Assembly (NCBI RefSeq): GCF_047238185.1
Contig: NZ_JBDFMI010000002.1
Location: forward strand, 1 to 64,000
Reading direction: 5' to 3'
DNA: 64,000 nt
DNA from: Bacillus_AD sp047238185
GTDB taxonomy: Bacteria > Bacillota > Bacilli > Bacillales > DSM-1321
Under the pieces are notes generated by a model. It saw nothing but the letters and a program-made list of their open reading frames with translations. It was not told the origin of the DNA and made no database searches. Position 1 is the stretch's first letter. Each line of letters opens with the position of its first letter. This document shows, one piece after another, positions 8,814 through 16,221 of this stretch. The position numbers were made by a program, and so were the translations under genes.

Positions 8814-8851
8814 GAAAGAAAGTGAAGTATGCTTTCTTTCTTCTTATTTTT
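8814..8851 (+). terminator. Terminator after SLH protein
   Basis: Stem GAAAGAAAG/CTTTCTTTC (8814-8822 with 8832-8840) followed by TTCTTATTTTT. Confidence 0.75.
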
Positions 8852-8932
8852 ATCAGAAAATTGTATAATTTATAATTAGATACAAAATATTTCCTGTTTT
8901 TATACTAATTATTCTTAAATGGAGAAGATTCT

Positions 8933-9316
8933 ATGAAAAAAATCCCTCGAACTGTCAGGGTAAGATCTTGTATTTTAAAAACGTACTATTATCTACGGGC
9001 CTTACATAAAATTCATTCAAATGAAGAAGAAGCTGCCGTATTTGAACGAATTACAAGAGAAGGAATTGAACAAGTACAGCAACTAAGTAAGGATAAAAAA
9101 CGGATTTTACTAGGGAATTATCGTGGTGAACGATTTGCGATTGGAGGAACGGTCCACTCAGATACAATGGCTACTTTTAAACAATTAGGATATGATCATA
9201 ATTGGAGTATGCAAGAGACAATAGAAGTTTTAATATATTTCTCTGCCTTGTCTAAATTAGATCAACAAGAGCAAGCTTTTTTTTCATTGCAATCCATGAA
9301 TATTGAAATTCTTTAA
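8933..9316 (+). CDS. Hypothetical protein, 127 aa
   Basis: Not recognised. Basic N-terminus (KKIPRTVRVR) then helical segments; no membrane region. Preceded by GGAGAAG 8 bp before the ATG and closed by its own terminator, so it appears to be a single-gene unit between the SLH gene and structured repeat R1. Confidence 0.64.
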   Translation: MKKIPRTVRVRSCILKTYYYLRALHKIHSNEEEAAVFERITREGIEQVQQLSKDKKRILLGNYRGERFAIGGTVHSDTMATFKQLGYDHNWSMQETIEVLIYFSALSKLDQQEQAFFSLQSMNIEIL

Positions 9317-9324
9317 TTCTTTTC

Positions 9325-9352
9325 AAAATCGTCTATTAAGGCGATTTTTTTC
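9325..9352 (+). terminator. Terminator before structured repeat R1
   Basis: AAAATCG, 10-nt loop, CGATTTTTTTC: short stem with a long T run. It separates the 8933 gene from the structured repeat. Confidence 0.7.
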
Positions 9353-9373
9353 TTTCTAAAACCTTTTCTTTTT

Positions 9374-9969
9374 GGTTGCCTTACAGGTCTGCTTGCAAGC
9401 ACATAAAGGATGCCAAGAGCGCATCCTTTTGTCATTGCAGCATCTCACTGCCCTCTAAAAAGCAAGCGATCAAGAATCTTTAACCAGGGCCACCGGAAGC
9501 CCACCGGAGATCCCTGGAAAGCTTCTATGTTCCATTGCCTTTCTTAACGAGTGCCTGACTACAAAACCCTTTAAAACCCTCCACACCAAGAGCATTTTCC
9601 CATTCGATACCGAACTGTACCACTGCGCAACATCCCTAACCTTTAAAGCCGGACAGATTCCTAGCCTACGGCCTATCCGTCTTTAAAGCTAAGGGCTGGA
9701 AGAACCTTGCAAGTGCCTATTTTTTATTCGTGTGCTGCTAGTCCGTCCTTTAAAGGATGCCAAGAAGAATCGGCATCCTTTGGCCAGACAGCATCACTAC
9801 ACCCTAAAGGGCCATAAAAAAGGTACTCCGTATTCCTCCACTAACGTTCCGTCACACTTGCAAGAACCTTCATGCTTATGGTCCTGTCGGTTTATCGAAA
9901 GGGAAAAATTCAGCCTTTCAGTCTTTCTCTTATTCGGTATCGAATAGGAAACAAAAATCAAAACATAAA
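9374..9969. repeat. Structured 596-bp repeat R1 (copy 1), candidate large ncRNA or ssDNA element
   Basis: More than 99% identical to 19537-20133 (four substitutions and a 1-base indel seen by eye). It folds extensively: AAAGGATGC/GCATCCTTT (9405/9421), CCAGGG/CCCTGG (9484/9512), CTTTAAAG..CGGA/TCCG..CTTTAAAG (9641-9688) around GCC-TAC-GGC, CTTGCAAGTG/CACTTGCAAG (9706/9855), AAAGGATGCC/GGCATCCTTT (9752/9772), and a 13-bp long-range pair ATTCGATACCGAA/TTCGGTATCGAAT (9602/9933). The only ORF inside (71 codons) is judged spurious. It lies 41 bp before the gene at 10010. Size and complexity match large ornate RNAs such as ROOL, but class membership is untested. Confidence 0.85.
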
Positions 9970-10009
9970 GAACAAAAAAACCAAATTCAAAAAATAGGGA
10001 GCGATTTAT

Positions 10010-10252
10010 ATGAATAAGATTTTGATTTATAACTTGGAATCTACAGTGTTTGTATTAGTTGAAACACCTTTATCAAAAGCATTAATTTTAAAAAAAACCA
10101 TTGAATTTAAAGAAAATGGAGGTGGAGAAGAATACGAATTAATCGAATTCATTAGAAAAGAAACAGGCGCATATATAAAGCAGATTCCTTTTGAATGTGT
10201 AGATTATGAATTGCCTGATGATGATATAGACTATGAAGCAGATAGCCAATGA
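10010..10252 (+). CDS. Small acidic protein, 80 aa
   Basis: Not recognised. N-terminal beta strands followed by a strongly acidic tail (LPDDDIDYEADSQ). AGGGAG precedes the ATG. It is the first gene after structured repeat R1, the same position as the zinc-ribbon gene after copy R2. A host-defence-evasion role is conceivable from that context but unsupported by motifs. Confidence 0.66.
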   Translation: MNKILIYNLESTVFVLVETPLSKALILKKTIEFKENGGGEEYELIEFIRKETGAYIKQIPFECVDYELPDDDIDYEADSQ

Positions 10253-10342
10253 AAGATGAAGTACCCAAAGAATATGTACTTTAATTATAACTACAGCCGG
10301 GAAAATATCCCTGGCTTCGCTAAAAATTAAGGAGGAAATATC

Positions 10343-10591
10343 TTGTATTCATATCAAAGAGTAAATTTAGATTGGTCCAGACGTATAAAAAAGAAAGAGC
10401 CTATAGAAACGATGACTCAAATAGATGCAACCTATGAAATTCACACTGATGAAAATGAGGTTTTTACAGGCGTATTTAAAGGGAAGCATTTTGATGATCC
10501 CCATGAAGTATATTTTGTTTGGATAGATAATTCTTTTAAAAAGCTTAGACGTTTAACGAAAGACGATGTAATAATGTGCAAAAAAATATAG
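10343..10591 (+). CDS. Hypothetical protein, 82 aa
   Basis: TTG start after a clear GGAGG. Small protein with a basic N-terminus (SRRIKKKE) and a beta-rich remainder. Not recognised. It lies 90 bp after the previous gene; the next gene begins 41 bp downstream, suggesting co-transcription. Confidence 0.62.
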   Translation: MYSYQRVNLDWSRRIKKKEPIETMTQIDATYEIHTDENEVFTGVFKGKHFDDPHEVYFVWIDNSFKKLRRLTKDDVIMCKKI

Positions 10592-10632
10592 TGAATGGAT
10601 TAGAAAATATCATAAATAAAGGAGAAATAAAA

Positions 10633-10866
10633 ATGGCATATAAATGGGAGAAAGAAAGTTTGGAAAAATACGGTGAAAAAGAAACTGCTCGATTAATCCA
10701 AGACCAAAAAAAGTATGAAAGCATAAAGGCAGACAATTCATGCGAACATTGTGGAAAAGGGAATCAAGGAGCAATAATAGAAACAAAAGAGGGTAAACCA
10801 TTTTTAATGCGCTATGGTATGTGGTCAAATAAACGCTGTAATTATTGCCATAAAATCACAAACTAA
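10633..10866 (+). CDS. Small zinc-ribbon protein, 77 aa
   Basis: Start at 10633 follows AAAGGAG; an in-frame ATG at 10576 lies inside the previous gene and lacks a site. Residues CEHCGKG and CNYCH form a four-cysteine zinc-ribbon pattern about 35 residues apart. Such small plasmid zinc ribbons usually bind nucleic acid or protein; exact role unknown. Confidence 0.66.
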   Translation: MAYKWEKESLEKYGEKETARLIQDQKKYESIKADNSCEHCGKGNQGAIIETKEGKPFLMRYGMWSNKRCNYCHKITN

Positions 10867-10907
10867 TAAATGATTACGAGAGGAAAGGAACAATTCTTTT
10901 CCTCTTA

Positions 10908-10962
10908 TTGTTTTAATTTAAAACTACTATTTGTTGTTTTATAACACAATATTTGGTATAAT
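10908..10962 (+). promoter_or_regulatory. Promoter with tandem TGTTTT dyads, drives 10996-11462
   Basis: TTGTTT at 10934 serves as -35 with an exact 17-bp spacer to TATAAT at 10957-10962 (TGG extended). It continues as TATAACACA, a degenerate half of the TGTTTT-AAAACA dyad. A second dyad-like copy starts at 10908, exactly 26 bp upstream. Confidence 0.72.
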
Positions 10963-10995
10963 AAGGATATATCTTAATTATGGAAGGTGTTCAAT

Positions 10996-11262
10996 ATGCT
11001 AAAATTAACATTGCAAAAAGTTGTTACATGTTTAGAAGAAATGCCTAACAATATGATGGCTGTCTCCACTCATAAGTATAAAGAACTTCCTAAAATACTT
11101 GAAAAAAGAACTGAGATATTAGTCGATTATCCATATGGAATGATGAAATATCGAATTCAGGTTTTATCAAAATTAGGATTCACTCTACAAGAAACTATCT
11201 GGCTAAATACACATGCTCCTTATGGTTTAGTAAGACAAATTTGGGAAAGGAAAAGCGCATAA
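10996..11262 (+). CDS. Hypothetical protein, 88 aa
   Basis: ATG at 10996 follows GGAAGG; a GTG at 10987 overlaps that site and is unlikely to be used. Small helical protein, not recognised. Its stop TAA overlaps the next start (TAATG), so the two genes are translationally coupled. First gene after a dyad-type promoter. Confidence 0.66.
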   Translation: MLKLTLQKVVTCLEEMPNNMMAVSTHKYKELPKILEKRTEILVDYPYGMMKYRIQVLSKLGFTLQETIWLNTHAPYGLVRQIWERKSA

Positions 11263-11462
11263 TGGACATAACTATTAGTGACTATACAAAAGATCATACA
11301 ATAGTTTCTGTGATTCATCGAGGGAGACAATATGGTACAACTTGGGCGAAGGAATATAATGATACTGGCAGCCTTATAAGCCCGACTATTGAACAGGTTA
11401 AAGAAGCATTCGAAGAAGATCGGTCCAATTTTGAGCTTTATAGTATTAAAAGGGGATACTAG
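11262..11462 (+). CDS. Small hypothetical protein, 66 aa
   Basis: Starts at the TAATG overlap with the previous gene, with GGAAAGG inside that gene as ribosome binding site. Beta-rich small protein with no known motif. A strong terminator follows the stop codon. Confidence 0.62.
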   Translation: MDITISDYTKDHTIVSVIHRGRQYGTTWAKEYNDTGSLISPTIEQVKEAFEEDRSNFELYSIKRGY

Positions 11463-11463
11463 A

Positions 11464-11505
11464 AAGAGGGAGGGAAGAGTCTATTCTTCCCTCTTTTGTT
11501 TTTTT
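11464..11505 (+). terminator. Terminator of 10996-11462 operon
   Basis: Near-perfect stem AAGAGGGAGGGAAGA paired with TCTTCCCTCTT, followed by TTGTTTTTTT. Confidence 0.85.
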
Positions 11506-11550
11506 ATAAAACACATTTTTGTTGTTTTTAAAATATAAAAATGATATAAT
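11496..11550 (+). promoter_or_regulatory. Promoter with tandem TGTTTT dyads, drives 11597
   Basis: TTGTTT at 11522 with an exact 17-bp spacer to TATAAT at 11545-11550, continuing as TTAAAATA. A second copy, TTGTTTTTTTATAAAACA, starts at 11496, exactly 26 bp upstream. Confidence 0.75.
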
Positions 11551-11596
11551 ATTAATAGGAATTAAATATTTAAAAAATAGTTAAAGGGGAAGAGAT

Positions 11597-11962
11597 ATGA
11601 CCAAATATTCTATTCTTAGTTATTATAGTAGCCTGCTATCAAACGTTTTAAAGGATTCTACACTTAGCCTTTCTGAAAAGAATGAATTGGCACAGTCATT
11701 TATAGAAAACATCGTTGGTTTTCCTCATTTAGATGAAGAAATCACATCTCAGGATGCTAAAAATTTAGTACAAAGTGTCATTGAAGAAACGGGATTTGAT
11801 TGCAATTTACTTACATTATCTTTTGAGGAAATGGATGAAACAATTATCACATGCTCCATGTGTGGCAAGAACTATGAGGAAGAGGATGTAAATATCATTG
11901 ATTATGATTTAGATCTATGTATCCACTGTGAAAAAGAGCATCTAAAACAAAATAGTTTATAA
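11597..11962 (+). CDS. Hypothetical protein with C-terminal zinc ribbon, 121 aa
   Basis: Helical, acidic N-terminal part, then CSMCGKNY and CIHCEKEH near the C-terminus, a CxxC..CxxC zinc ribbon. GGGGAAG lies 10 bp before the ATG. Driven by a dyad-type promoter. Unknown role. Confidence 0.66.
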   Translation: MTKYSILSYYSSLLSNVLKDSTLSLSEKNELAQSFIENIVGFPHLDEEITSQDAKNLVQSVIEETGFDCNLLTLSFEEMDETIITCSMCGKNYEEEDVNIIDYDLDLCIHCEKEHLKQNSL

Positions 11963-12015
11963 AAAGGTTTCCTAAATGAACAAAATGCAGGAATACAATT
12001 AAAGGAGAAAATCAT

Positions 12016-12111
12016 ATGGGAGAAAATAAAAAAAGAACCGTCCTAAAGAACGATTCTTCTCTTTCATTCGATTCTAAAACGGCAACAATGAACTCCTACA
12101 TTCATTGTTGA
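12016..12111 (+). CDS. Possible 31-aa peptide
   Basis: A short ORF with a strong AAAGGAG and good spacing to its ATG. The C-terminal half is encoded within a hairpin (CAACAATGA/TTCATTGTTG, 12082-12111) that spans the stop codon. Hydrophilic peptide with no known family. Could be a leader peptide for the gene at 12139 or chance. Confidence 0.4.
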   Translation: MGENKKRTVLKNDSSLSFDSKTATMNSYIHC

Positions 12112-12138
12112 CCACACATACGAAAGGTTGTTAATAAT

Positions 12139-12276
12139 ATGATAACAAAAGTAATCGAATCTGTCTATGAGCTAGTTGGTCTTAAAGAAGCTGAACACTT
12201 GAATCAATGGTCTATAGGTTTAATGGGCTTTGGCATTTTAGTTATAATGGGAGTAGCAGTAATTTTGTCGCTTTGA
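12139..12276 (+). CDS. Small single-pass membrane protein, 45 aa
   Basis: Begins MITKVIESVYELVG with an amphipathic N-terminal half and one membrane helix (IGLMGFGILVIMGVAVILSL) at the C-terminus. AAAGG lies about 12 bp upstream of the ATG, so the site is weak. Similar in build to the 45-aa protein at 16994-17131 (soluble N-terminal stretch, then one hydrophobic helix). Confidence 0.5.
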   Translation: MITKVIESVYELVGLKEAEHLNQWSIGLMGFGILVIMGVAVILSL

Positions 12277-12283
12277 TAAAAAA

Positions 12284-12313
12284 GATCAACCGGAATAAAA
12301 ATTCCGGTTGATC
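12284..12313. terminator. Strong hairpin, terminator-like for minus strand
   Basis: Perfect 13-bp stem GATCAACCGGAAT/ATTCCGGTTGATC with a 4-nt loop. An A run lies on its left, so a T run follows it only in minus-strand RNA. No minus-strand gene is evident to its right, so it may act as an mRNA 3' stabiliser or block read-through. Confidence 0.55.
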
Positions 12314-12324
12314 TTGATAAAGGA

Positions 12325-12501
12325 ATGAAAAAATTGATAGATTTACATTTTTGGATTCTCTATTTTTGGTGGAGTATTGAACTGCAGCCCCAAACTAATG
12401 TTTTTGCTGGCATTATCATTACAATTATATTAGTAAGTATTGCTAGTTTTGTAGTATGTCGATATACAATAAATTTACTTTTTATTTTAAATAAAAAGTA
12501 A
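12325..12501 (+). CDS. Possible small membrane protein, 58 aa
   Basis: ORF with two hydrophobic segments (FWILYFWWSI and FAGIIITIILVSIASFVV) and a basic end. The AAGG site is very close to the ATG, so translation initiation would be weak. No family recognised. Confidence 0.42.
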   Translation: MKKLIDLHFWILYFWWSIELQPQTNVFAGIIITIILVSIASFVVCRYTINLLFILNKK

Positions 12502-12532
12502 ATTAAAAGAGATTTTATAAGGGAGAGATTTT

Positions 12533-12604
12533 TTGAAAAATACACATGCTGATAAATTAAAACAATCATTAAAAATCATTCAAAATCAGGGAATCAATCA
12601 ATAA
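12533..12604 (+). CDS. Possible 23-aa peptide
   Basis: TTG start after GGGAGAG; short basic hydrophilic peptide ending 2 bp before the next gene's ATG. It may serve as a coupling or leader ORF for the acetyltransferase-like gene. No conserved motif. Confidence 0.3.
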   Translation: MKNTHADKLKQSLKIIQNQGINQ

Positions 12605-12606
12605 TT

Positions 12607-13035
12607 ATGAACAGTGCCAAAGTAAAAAGTGCAATCAAAAAATTTACAGTTACAGAAAAACATGAAGCTTTCGGAAAATGGTTATTATCTCTTGATGAAC
12701 AATACTACTATATGGCTAACAATGGGGAAGCTGGTATTTTCTTATTAAGAAAAGATAAGTCTTTCATGGTAGAGTTAAGATTTTGTATTCCTTCTGAAAA
12801 TGTTCATAATGTAGTCCAATCACCATTAATAATTGAAGTTAGTAATATTGTTTCCTGCCAAAAAGGGAGAGCAAAAAATTTCCTTAATAAATTAAAAAAT
12901 ATAAGCAAGGAAATAGAGGTCCCGGTAGTTTTATTTACACATACTCCTACATTGGTTAAATATTTCAAAAAACGTGGATTCAAAAGTCAAGGCCAATTAG
13001 GATCAGATGAAGAGTACCTGATGACATTTATATGA
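12607..13035 (+). CDS. GNAT-fold acetyltransferase-like protein, 142 aa
   Basis: The C-terminal half has a GNAT-like layout: a VVLFTHTPTLVKYFKKRGF segment (strand, helix, then KRGF turn) leading to a final EEYLMTFI strand, as in the last motif of GNAT enzymes. The acetyl-CoA loop (Q/RxxGxG/A) is replaced by SCQKGRAKNFLNKL, which is a plausible pyrophosphate-binding turn. Substrate unknown. No strong ribosome binding site, so it may depend on coupling to the short ORF just upstream. Confidence 0.5.
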   Translation: MNSAKVKSAIKKFTVTEKHEAFGKWLLSLDEQYYYMANNGEAGIFLLRKDKSFMVELRFCIPSENVHNVVQSPLIIEVSNIVSCQKGRAKNFLNKLKNISKEIEVPVVLFTHTPTLVKYFKKRGFKSQGQLGSDEEYLMTFI

Positions 13036-13132
13036 TAACAAAAATTTAACAGGTGGTACTTATAAGTCATTTATGAATTATTTTGTTTTCATAGTAGACA
13101 AATTATATTCATTACTAAAAGGAGGAATTATA

Positions 13133-13471
13133 ATGTTGTTTTCGTATCTTGAAGAAAGTGATTTTTTTACGAAAAGTAAATATGAGTTTATCGGGCATGA
13201 TTTTAATTTCAAAGCACTAAGTAATTTAACATCAATAGATTTTGCTGAAAAAATTAAAGATGAAATTGGAACATTTTATATTAAAAAATTTGTGTATACA
13301 GACGGGGAAGATCACTTTTTCTTAGATTTTTATGCTGAAAACGGCATTGAAGAAAAACAGTTTTTAGTAATACATGCATACCACAATAAAAAAGATTATT
13401 TTTCCATAAATAGAATTGATTATAGAACATTTCGAGATTTAGATTTGGATATTTTTATAAAACATAAGTAA
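13133..13471 (+). CDS. Hypothetical protein, 112 aa
   Basis: ATG at 13133 follows a clear AGGAGG; an upstream in-frame ATG at 13073 lacks one. Soluble, acidic/aromatic, not recognised. Part of a series of small plus-strand genes each with its own AGGAGG site. Confidence 0.64.
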   Translation: MLFSYLEESDFFTKSKYEFIGHDFNFKALSNLTSIDFAEKIKDEIGTFYIKKFVYTDGEDHFFLDFYAENGIEEKQFLVIHAYHNKKDYFSINRIDYRTFRDLDLDIFIKHK

Positions 13472-13544
13472 CTACACATAACGTTGATTGTGTCTCTAAG
13501 AAACTTATGAATTATTATGTTTCATATTTTTAGGAGGAATTAAA

Positions 13545-13913
13545 TTGGGTGAAATTATATTAATTAAAGAGAAACAGGTACATCACAATTATCACAATGA
13601 AAAAGTAGCGAAATGGTTATTAGAAAACCATACACCAGAGCAAACTTGTTCCCCTATCACTAATTTTTGTAGCTGTGATACTTATGAAAATATTCATCCT
13701 AAAACAGGCAATTCACTTGGACTATATATTATCTTTAATGGTGAAGAAGAACGGTATTATGATTACTCAGATGATGTTATCGCAGAAGATATTATCAAAT
13801 TTGTTCCTGGTCTAACTGAAGAAGAAAAGGAAGAATTGCATGACATTGAAGCTGTGAGAGTTTACTATTGTCCTTTTTGTTTAGAGTGGGCTACGGATGG
13901 TGCAAATATCTAA
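13545..13913 (+). CDS. Cysteine-containing hypothetical protein, 122 aa
   Basis: TTG start after AGGAGG. Contains CSPITNFCSC near residue 44 and YYCPFCLEW at the C-terminus, a probable zinc site. Acidic overall. Function unknown. Confidence 0.62.
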   Translation: MGEIILIKEKQVHHNYHNEKVAKWLLENHTPEQTCSPITNFCSCDTYENIHPKTGNSLGLYIIFNGEEERYYDYSDDVIAEDIIKFVPGLTEEEKEELHDIEAVRVYYCPFCLEWATDGANI

Positions 13914-14013
13914 TATACAAAAGATTGATTTTAACCTCACTATACAAAAGAAGGGCATTTTGCTATAGAAAAATAAACGCATATAAATGAAGATAAGAAA
14001 GGACTTTTTTAAC

Positions 14014-14265
14014 ATGGATGATTTAACTTCTCAAATAATGAAAGGTCATTATTATATTATTCAAATTGAAGGTGACCAATTTTTCAAGAAGTTTAGCAAC
14101 AATTTAATTCTCGAAAAATGTAATGGAAAAACAAATGCATGTAGGTTCCCACTGGGCCAAAGTGCCCTTAACCATACAATGGCACTTTTACAACAACGAG
14201 GATACACACCAATCATTGTGGAGGAACATGAAGCTGACGATATAGGTGAATTCGATGGAATTTAA
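14014..14265 (+). CDS. Hypothetical protein, 83 aa
   Basis: I prefer the ATG at 14014, which follows AGAAAGGA; the in-frame ATG at 13987 has no site. The protein is small and soluble, ending in an acidic tail. It overlaps the XRE regulator gene by about 10 bp, suggesting coupled expression with it. Confidence 0.6.
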   Translation: MDDLTSQIMKGHYYIIQIEGDQFFKKFSNNLILEKCNGKTNACRFPLGQSALNHTMALLQQRGYTPIIVEEHEADDIGEFDGI

Positions 14266-14698
14266 TAAAGACGATTTTTCATTAAAAATTAAGCATTTAA
14301 GAAAAGATAAAAAATTATCGCAGGACCAATTAGCTGATATGCTTTCTATGAAGAGAACTAACATTGCTAATTATGAAAGTGCAAGAACGGTTCCTCCAAT
14401 TAACATCATAATTCAATTAGCTCATATATTTTCTGTATCCGTTGGTTTTATGTTAGGTATTGAGGAACAAGAAAGAATACCATTAAGCAGCATCTGCCTT
14501 CACTGTTCCAGCATTCTTTATAATGGTGAGTGTTATTCTTGCCTAAAAGAAAGAAAAAATGAAATGATTACAACTTTTGATATGTTTGATAGTAAAACTT
14601 TCCCTATGACTGAGGAACGGAAGTTTATTATTAAAAGTATTATTCAATTTGAGTTAGATGAAATCAATAGCAAATTAGAAATGATCCAAACCAGATAA
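14255..14698 (+). CDS. XRE-family transcription regulator with zinc ribbon, 147 aa
   Basis: N-terminal helix-turn-helix of the Cro/C1 type (KIKHLRKDKKLSQDQLADML, then MKRTNIANYESARTVPP), residues about 8-65. A CLHCSS...CYSCLKE zinc ribbon follows at about 80-100, then a helical C-terminus. The start at 14255 follows TAGGTG inside the preceding gene. It is one of two small plasmid regulators (with 15296) that could act on the TGTTTT-AAAACA dyads. Confidence 0.85.
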   Translation: MEFNKDDFSLKIKHLRKDKKLSQDQLADMLSMKRTNIANYESARTVPPINIIIQLAHIFSVSVGFMLGIEEQERIPLSSICLHCSSILYNGECYSCLKERKNEMITTFDMFDSKTFPMTEERKFIIKSIIQFELDEINSKLEMIQTR

Positions 14699-14712
14699 TA
14701 AGGGAGTGCCAT

Positions 14713-14907
14713 ATGAAAGAGACATTATGCGCGTATTGTGGAAAATGGTTCCCGGCATCTACAATGACACCATTATACGAAAAAAGGAAAACAGAAATAC
14801 TTTTCTATTGTGAAAGATGTTATCCAGAAGTAAGAGGGAATATAAGCAGCATGGCATCTAGTCAACTTTATTCTTTCGGGAAAAAAGGATCTATAACTGA
14901 ACAATAA
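14713..14907 (+). CDS. Small zinc-finger protein, 64 aa
   Basis: CAYCGKWF near the N-terminus and CERCYPEV about 30 residues later form a treble-clef or zinc-ribbon pattern. AGGGAG precedes the ATG by 7 bp. It directly follows the XRE regulator gene and is closed by a terminator. Role unknown. Confidence 0.66.
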   Translation: MKETLCAYCGKWFPASTMTPLYEKRKTEILFYCERCYPEVRGNISSMASSQLYSFGKKGSITEQ

Positions 14908-14910
14908 TTG

Positions 14911-14933
14911 AGCGATCAAAAAGATCGCTTTAT
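14911..14933 (+). terminator. Terminator after 14713 gene
   Basis: AGCGATC, AAAAA loop, GATCGCT then TTAT. Short stem with a weak T run. Confidence 0.55.
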
Positions 14934-14942
14934 AACATCAAT

Positions 14943-14997
14943 TTGTTTTAATTAAAAACATAATTATGTTGTTTTTAAAACAAATTAATGTTATAAT
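14943..14997 (+). promoter_or_regulatory. Promoter with tandem TGTTTT-AAAACA dyads, drives 15035
   Basis: TTGTTT at 14969 with an exact 17-bp spacer to TATAAT (14992-14997); the dyad TGTTTT-T-AAAACA overlies the -35. A second copy, TTGTTTTAATTAAAAACA, starts at 14943, exactly 26 bp upstream. One of the clearest sites in the window. Confidence 0.78.
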
Positions 14998-15034
14998 TAT
15001 TATAGAAATAAAGCAAAAGATTGGAGAGGATAGC

Positions 15035-15238
15035 ATGGATTTTTATTCTTCATTAGAAGAAGTACCCGTTTTTGAAGAAGAAAAAATGATGAAGTTCATT
15101 CAAAAGGATGCCTTATTGCAAAAAGGGTATAGAGATATGCTTAATATGGGACGAGAAAAAGAAGCTGCAATGGAGATCGTATTTAATTCTTTTGTTATAG
15201 AAGATGATTCAATGATTCAAGCTTATTTAAGTCTGTAA
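15035..15238 (+). CDS. Small acidic protein, 67 aa
   Basis: ATG at 15035 follows GGAGAGGA; an in-frame ATG at 14966 lies within the promoter and is excluded. Helical, acidic protein, not recognised. First gene after the tandem-dyad promoter and followed by another dyad before the HTH gene. Confidence 0.64.
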   Translation: MDFYSSLEEVPVFEEEKMMKFIQKDALLQKGYRDMLNMGREKEAAMEIVFNSFVIEDDSMIQAYLSL

Positions 15239-15250
15239 AGATTTTTGTAC

Positions 15251-15274
15251 TTTTGTTTTATTTTAAAACAATAA
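15251..15274 (+). promoter_or_regulatory. TGTTTT-AAAACA dyad upstream of HTH gene
   Basis: TTGTTTTATTTTAAAACAA, an extended near-perfect inverted repeat lying 10 bp before the AGGAGG of the regulator gene at 15296. No -10 is evident after it, so it may be an operator acting on read-through from 14992 (autoregulation, inferred). Confidence 0.55.
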
Positions 15275-15295
15275 AATGTTTTAGGAGGAAGTTAA

Positions 15296-15523
15296 ATGGG
15301 GAGAACGGCTAATATTATCAAGATCCTTGAAGAATTAAGCAAGTCTGATATTCTTACAAAAGCAATGCTATCTGAAAAGATAGGAATTACACCAAGAATG
15401 GTTCAATATTATGTCAGGGAATTAATAGAAATTGGAATTCCAATTTCTAGTGATTCCGGAAGAAATGTAGGTGGGTATAAGTTAGATCGAAAAGGCTTTA
15501 TAAAGTTTTTTCATCTTGATTAA
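15296..15523 (+). CDS. Small HTH_11/DeoR-like DNA-binding protein, 75 aa
   Basis: Winged-helix start typical of DeoR/BirA-type domains: IIKILEELSKSDILTKAMLSEKIGITPRMVQYYVREL, residues about 6-45, followed by a wing (SDSGRNVGGYKL). No effector domain is present, so it is a bare DNA-binding unit. AGGAGG lies 8 bp before the ATG. A TGTTTT-AAAACA dyad stands immediately upstream, making it the best candidate for the regulator that reads that dyad (inference). Confidence 0.83.
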   Translation: MGRTANIIKILEELSKSDILTKAMLSEKIGITPRMVQYYVRELIEIGIPISSDSGRNVGGYKLDRKGFIKFFHLD

Positions 15524-15552
15524 AAAAACTAAGGAAACTCCTTAGTTTTTTT
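15522..15552. terminator. Bidirectional terminator between HTH gene and resolvase
   Basis: AAAAAAACTAAGG/CCTTAGTTTTTTT around a 5-nt loop; flanked by A run and T run, so it serves both convergent genes. It overlaps the last codons of the resolvase. Confidence 0.85.
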
Positions 15553-16168
15553 CTTCTATTATATTTATATTTGATTTAATTTTATATATTGTATTTCTAC
15601 TAACGCCTGTCTTTCTGTGTACGTCCATTACTGATACTTTGCTTTTAAGATCGGAAACAATTGTGTCATATATCAATTTGTCTTTCCCTGTTGCTGAAGG
15701 ACAATATTTAGTTTTTCTTCCTGTATACTTTCCCTCTATTTGTTTAGCAAGTTCAATTCCTTCTCGTTGTGCCTGTTTAATATTATCTCTTTCAGTTTCA
15801 ACCATCCAGGACATAACCTGTAAAAATATTTCGCTTACTAATGAACCAATTCCTTTCATTCCTCGATATTGAGCTGTATTCAAAGCTGGCATGTCTAATA
15901 CTACAATGTCTATTTCAGCATCTACTAAGCTTTTCCACTCTTTTATGATTTCCTCTTTATTTCTACCAAAACGGCTTAATGAATGCACAACCAAAATATC
16001 TCCGAATCTTAACTTCTTTTTCAATTCAAGGTATTTTGTTCGCTCATAAAAATTTTTACCACTTTGCTTTTCAGTGATAATTTTTTCACAACCGTAATTT
16101 TCTAGCTCTTTAATCTGTCTTGCCAAATTTTGATCTTTACTACTAACTCTTGCATAACCTATCTTCAT
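15542..16168 (-). CDS. Serine recombinase (resolvase/invertase family), 208 aa
   Basis: Site-specific recombinase. The N-terminus MKIGYARVSSKDQNLARQ holds the catalytic serine (S9) of the YxRVS motif; the conserved SLSRFGRNKEEI and WMVETERDNIKQAQREGI segments follow, and a C-terminal helix-turn-helix (DVHRKTGVSRNTIYKI) binds DNA. Length is normal for small resolvases. I start at 16168, which follows GAAGGTGG; a longer frame to 16222 has no better site. It lies alone on the minus strand, suggesting plasmid multimer resolution. Confidence 0.9.
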   Translation of the reverse strand: MKIGYARVSSKDQNLARQIKELENYGCEKIITEKQSGKNFYERTKYLELKKKLRFGDILVVHSLSRFGRNKEEIIKEWKSLVDAEIDIVVLDMPALNTAQYRGMKGIGSLVSEIFLQVMSWMVETERDNIKQAQREGIELAKQIEGKYTGRKTKYCPSATGKDKLIYDTIVSDLKSKVSVMDVHRKTGVSRNTIYKIKSNINIIEEKN

Positions 16169-16189
16169 ATTTCCACCTTCAATAAATTT

Positions 16190-16209
16190 AAATAAGCTGC
16201 AGCTTATTT
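16190..16209. promoter_or_regulatory. 20-bp perfect palindrome upstream of resolvase
   Basis: AAATAAGCTGCAGCTTATTT, perfectly symmetrical, 22 bp upstream of the resolvase start codon. Position suits an operator or the core of a recombination site. Confidence 0.5.
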
Positions 16210-16221
16210 CGTTCTTAACCA

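Noticed and set aside
9732..9947. 71-codon ORF in structured repeat R1 (and its twin at 19895-20110)
   Set aside because: No ribosome binding site, codon use unlike real genes here, and it lies across conserved stems of the folded block. Two of the four substitutions change amino acids, giving no sign of protein constraint.
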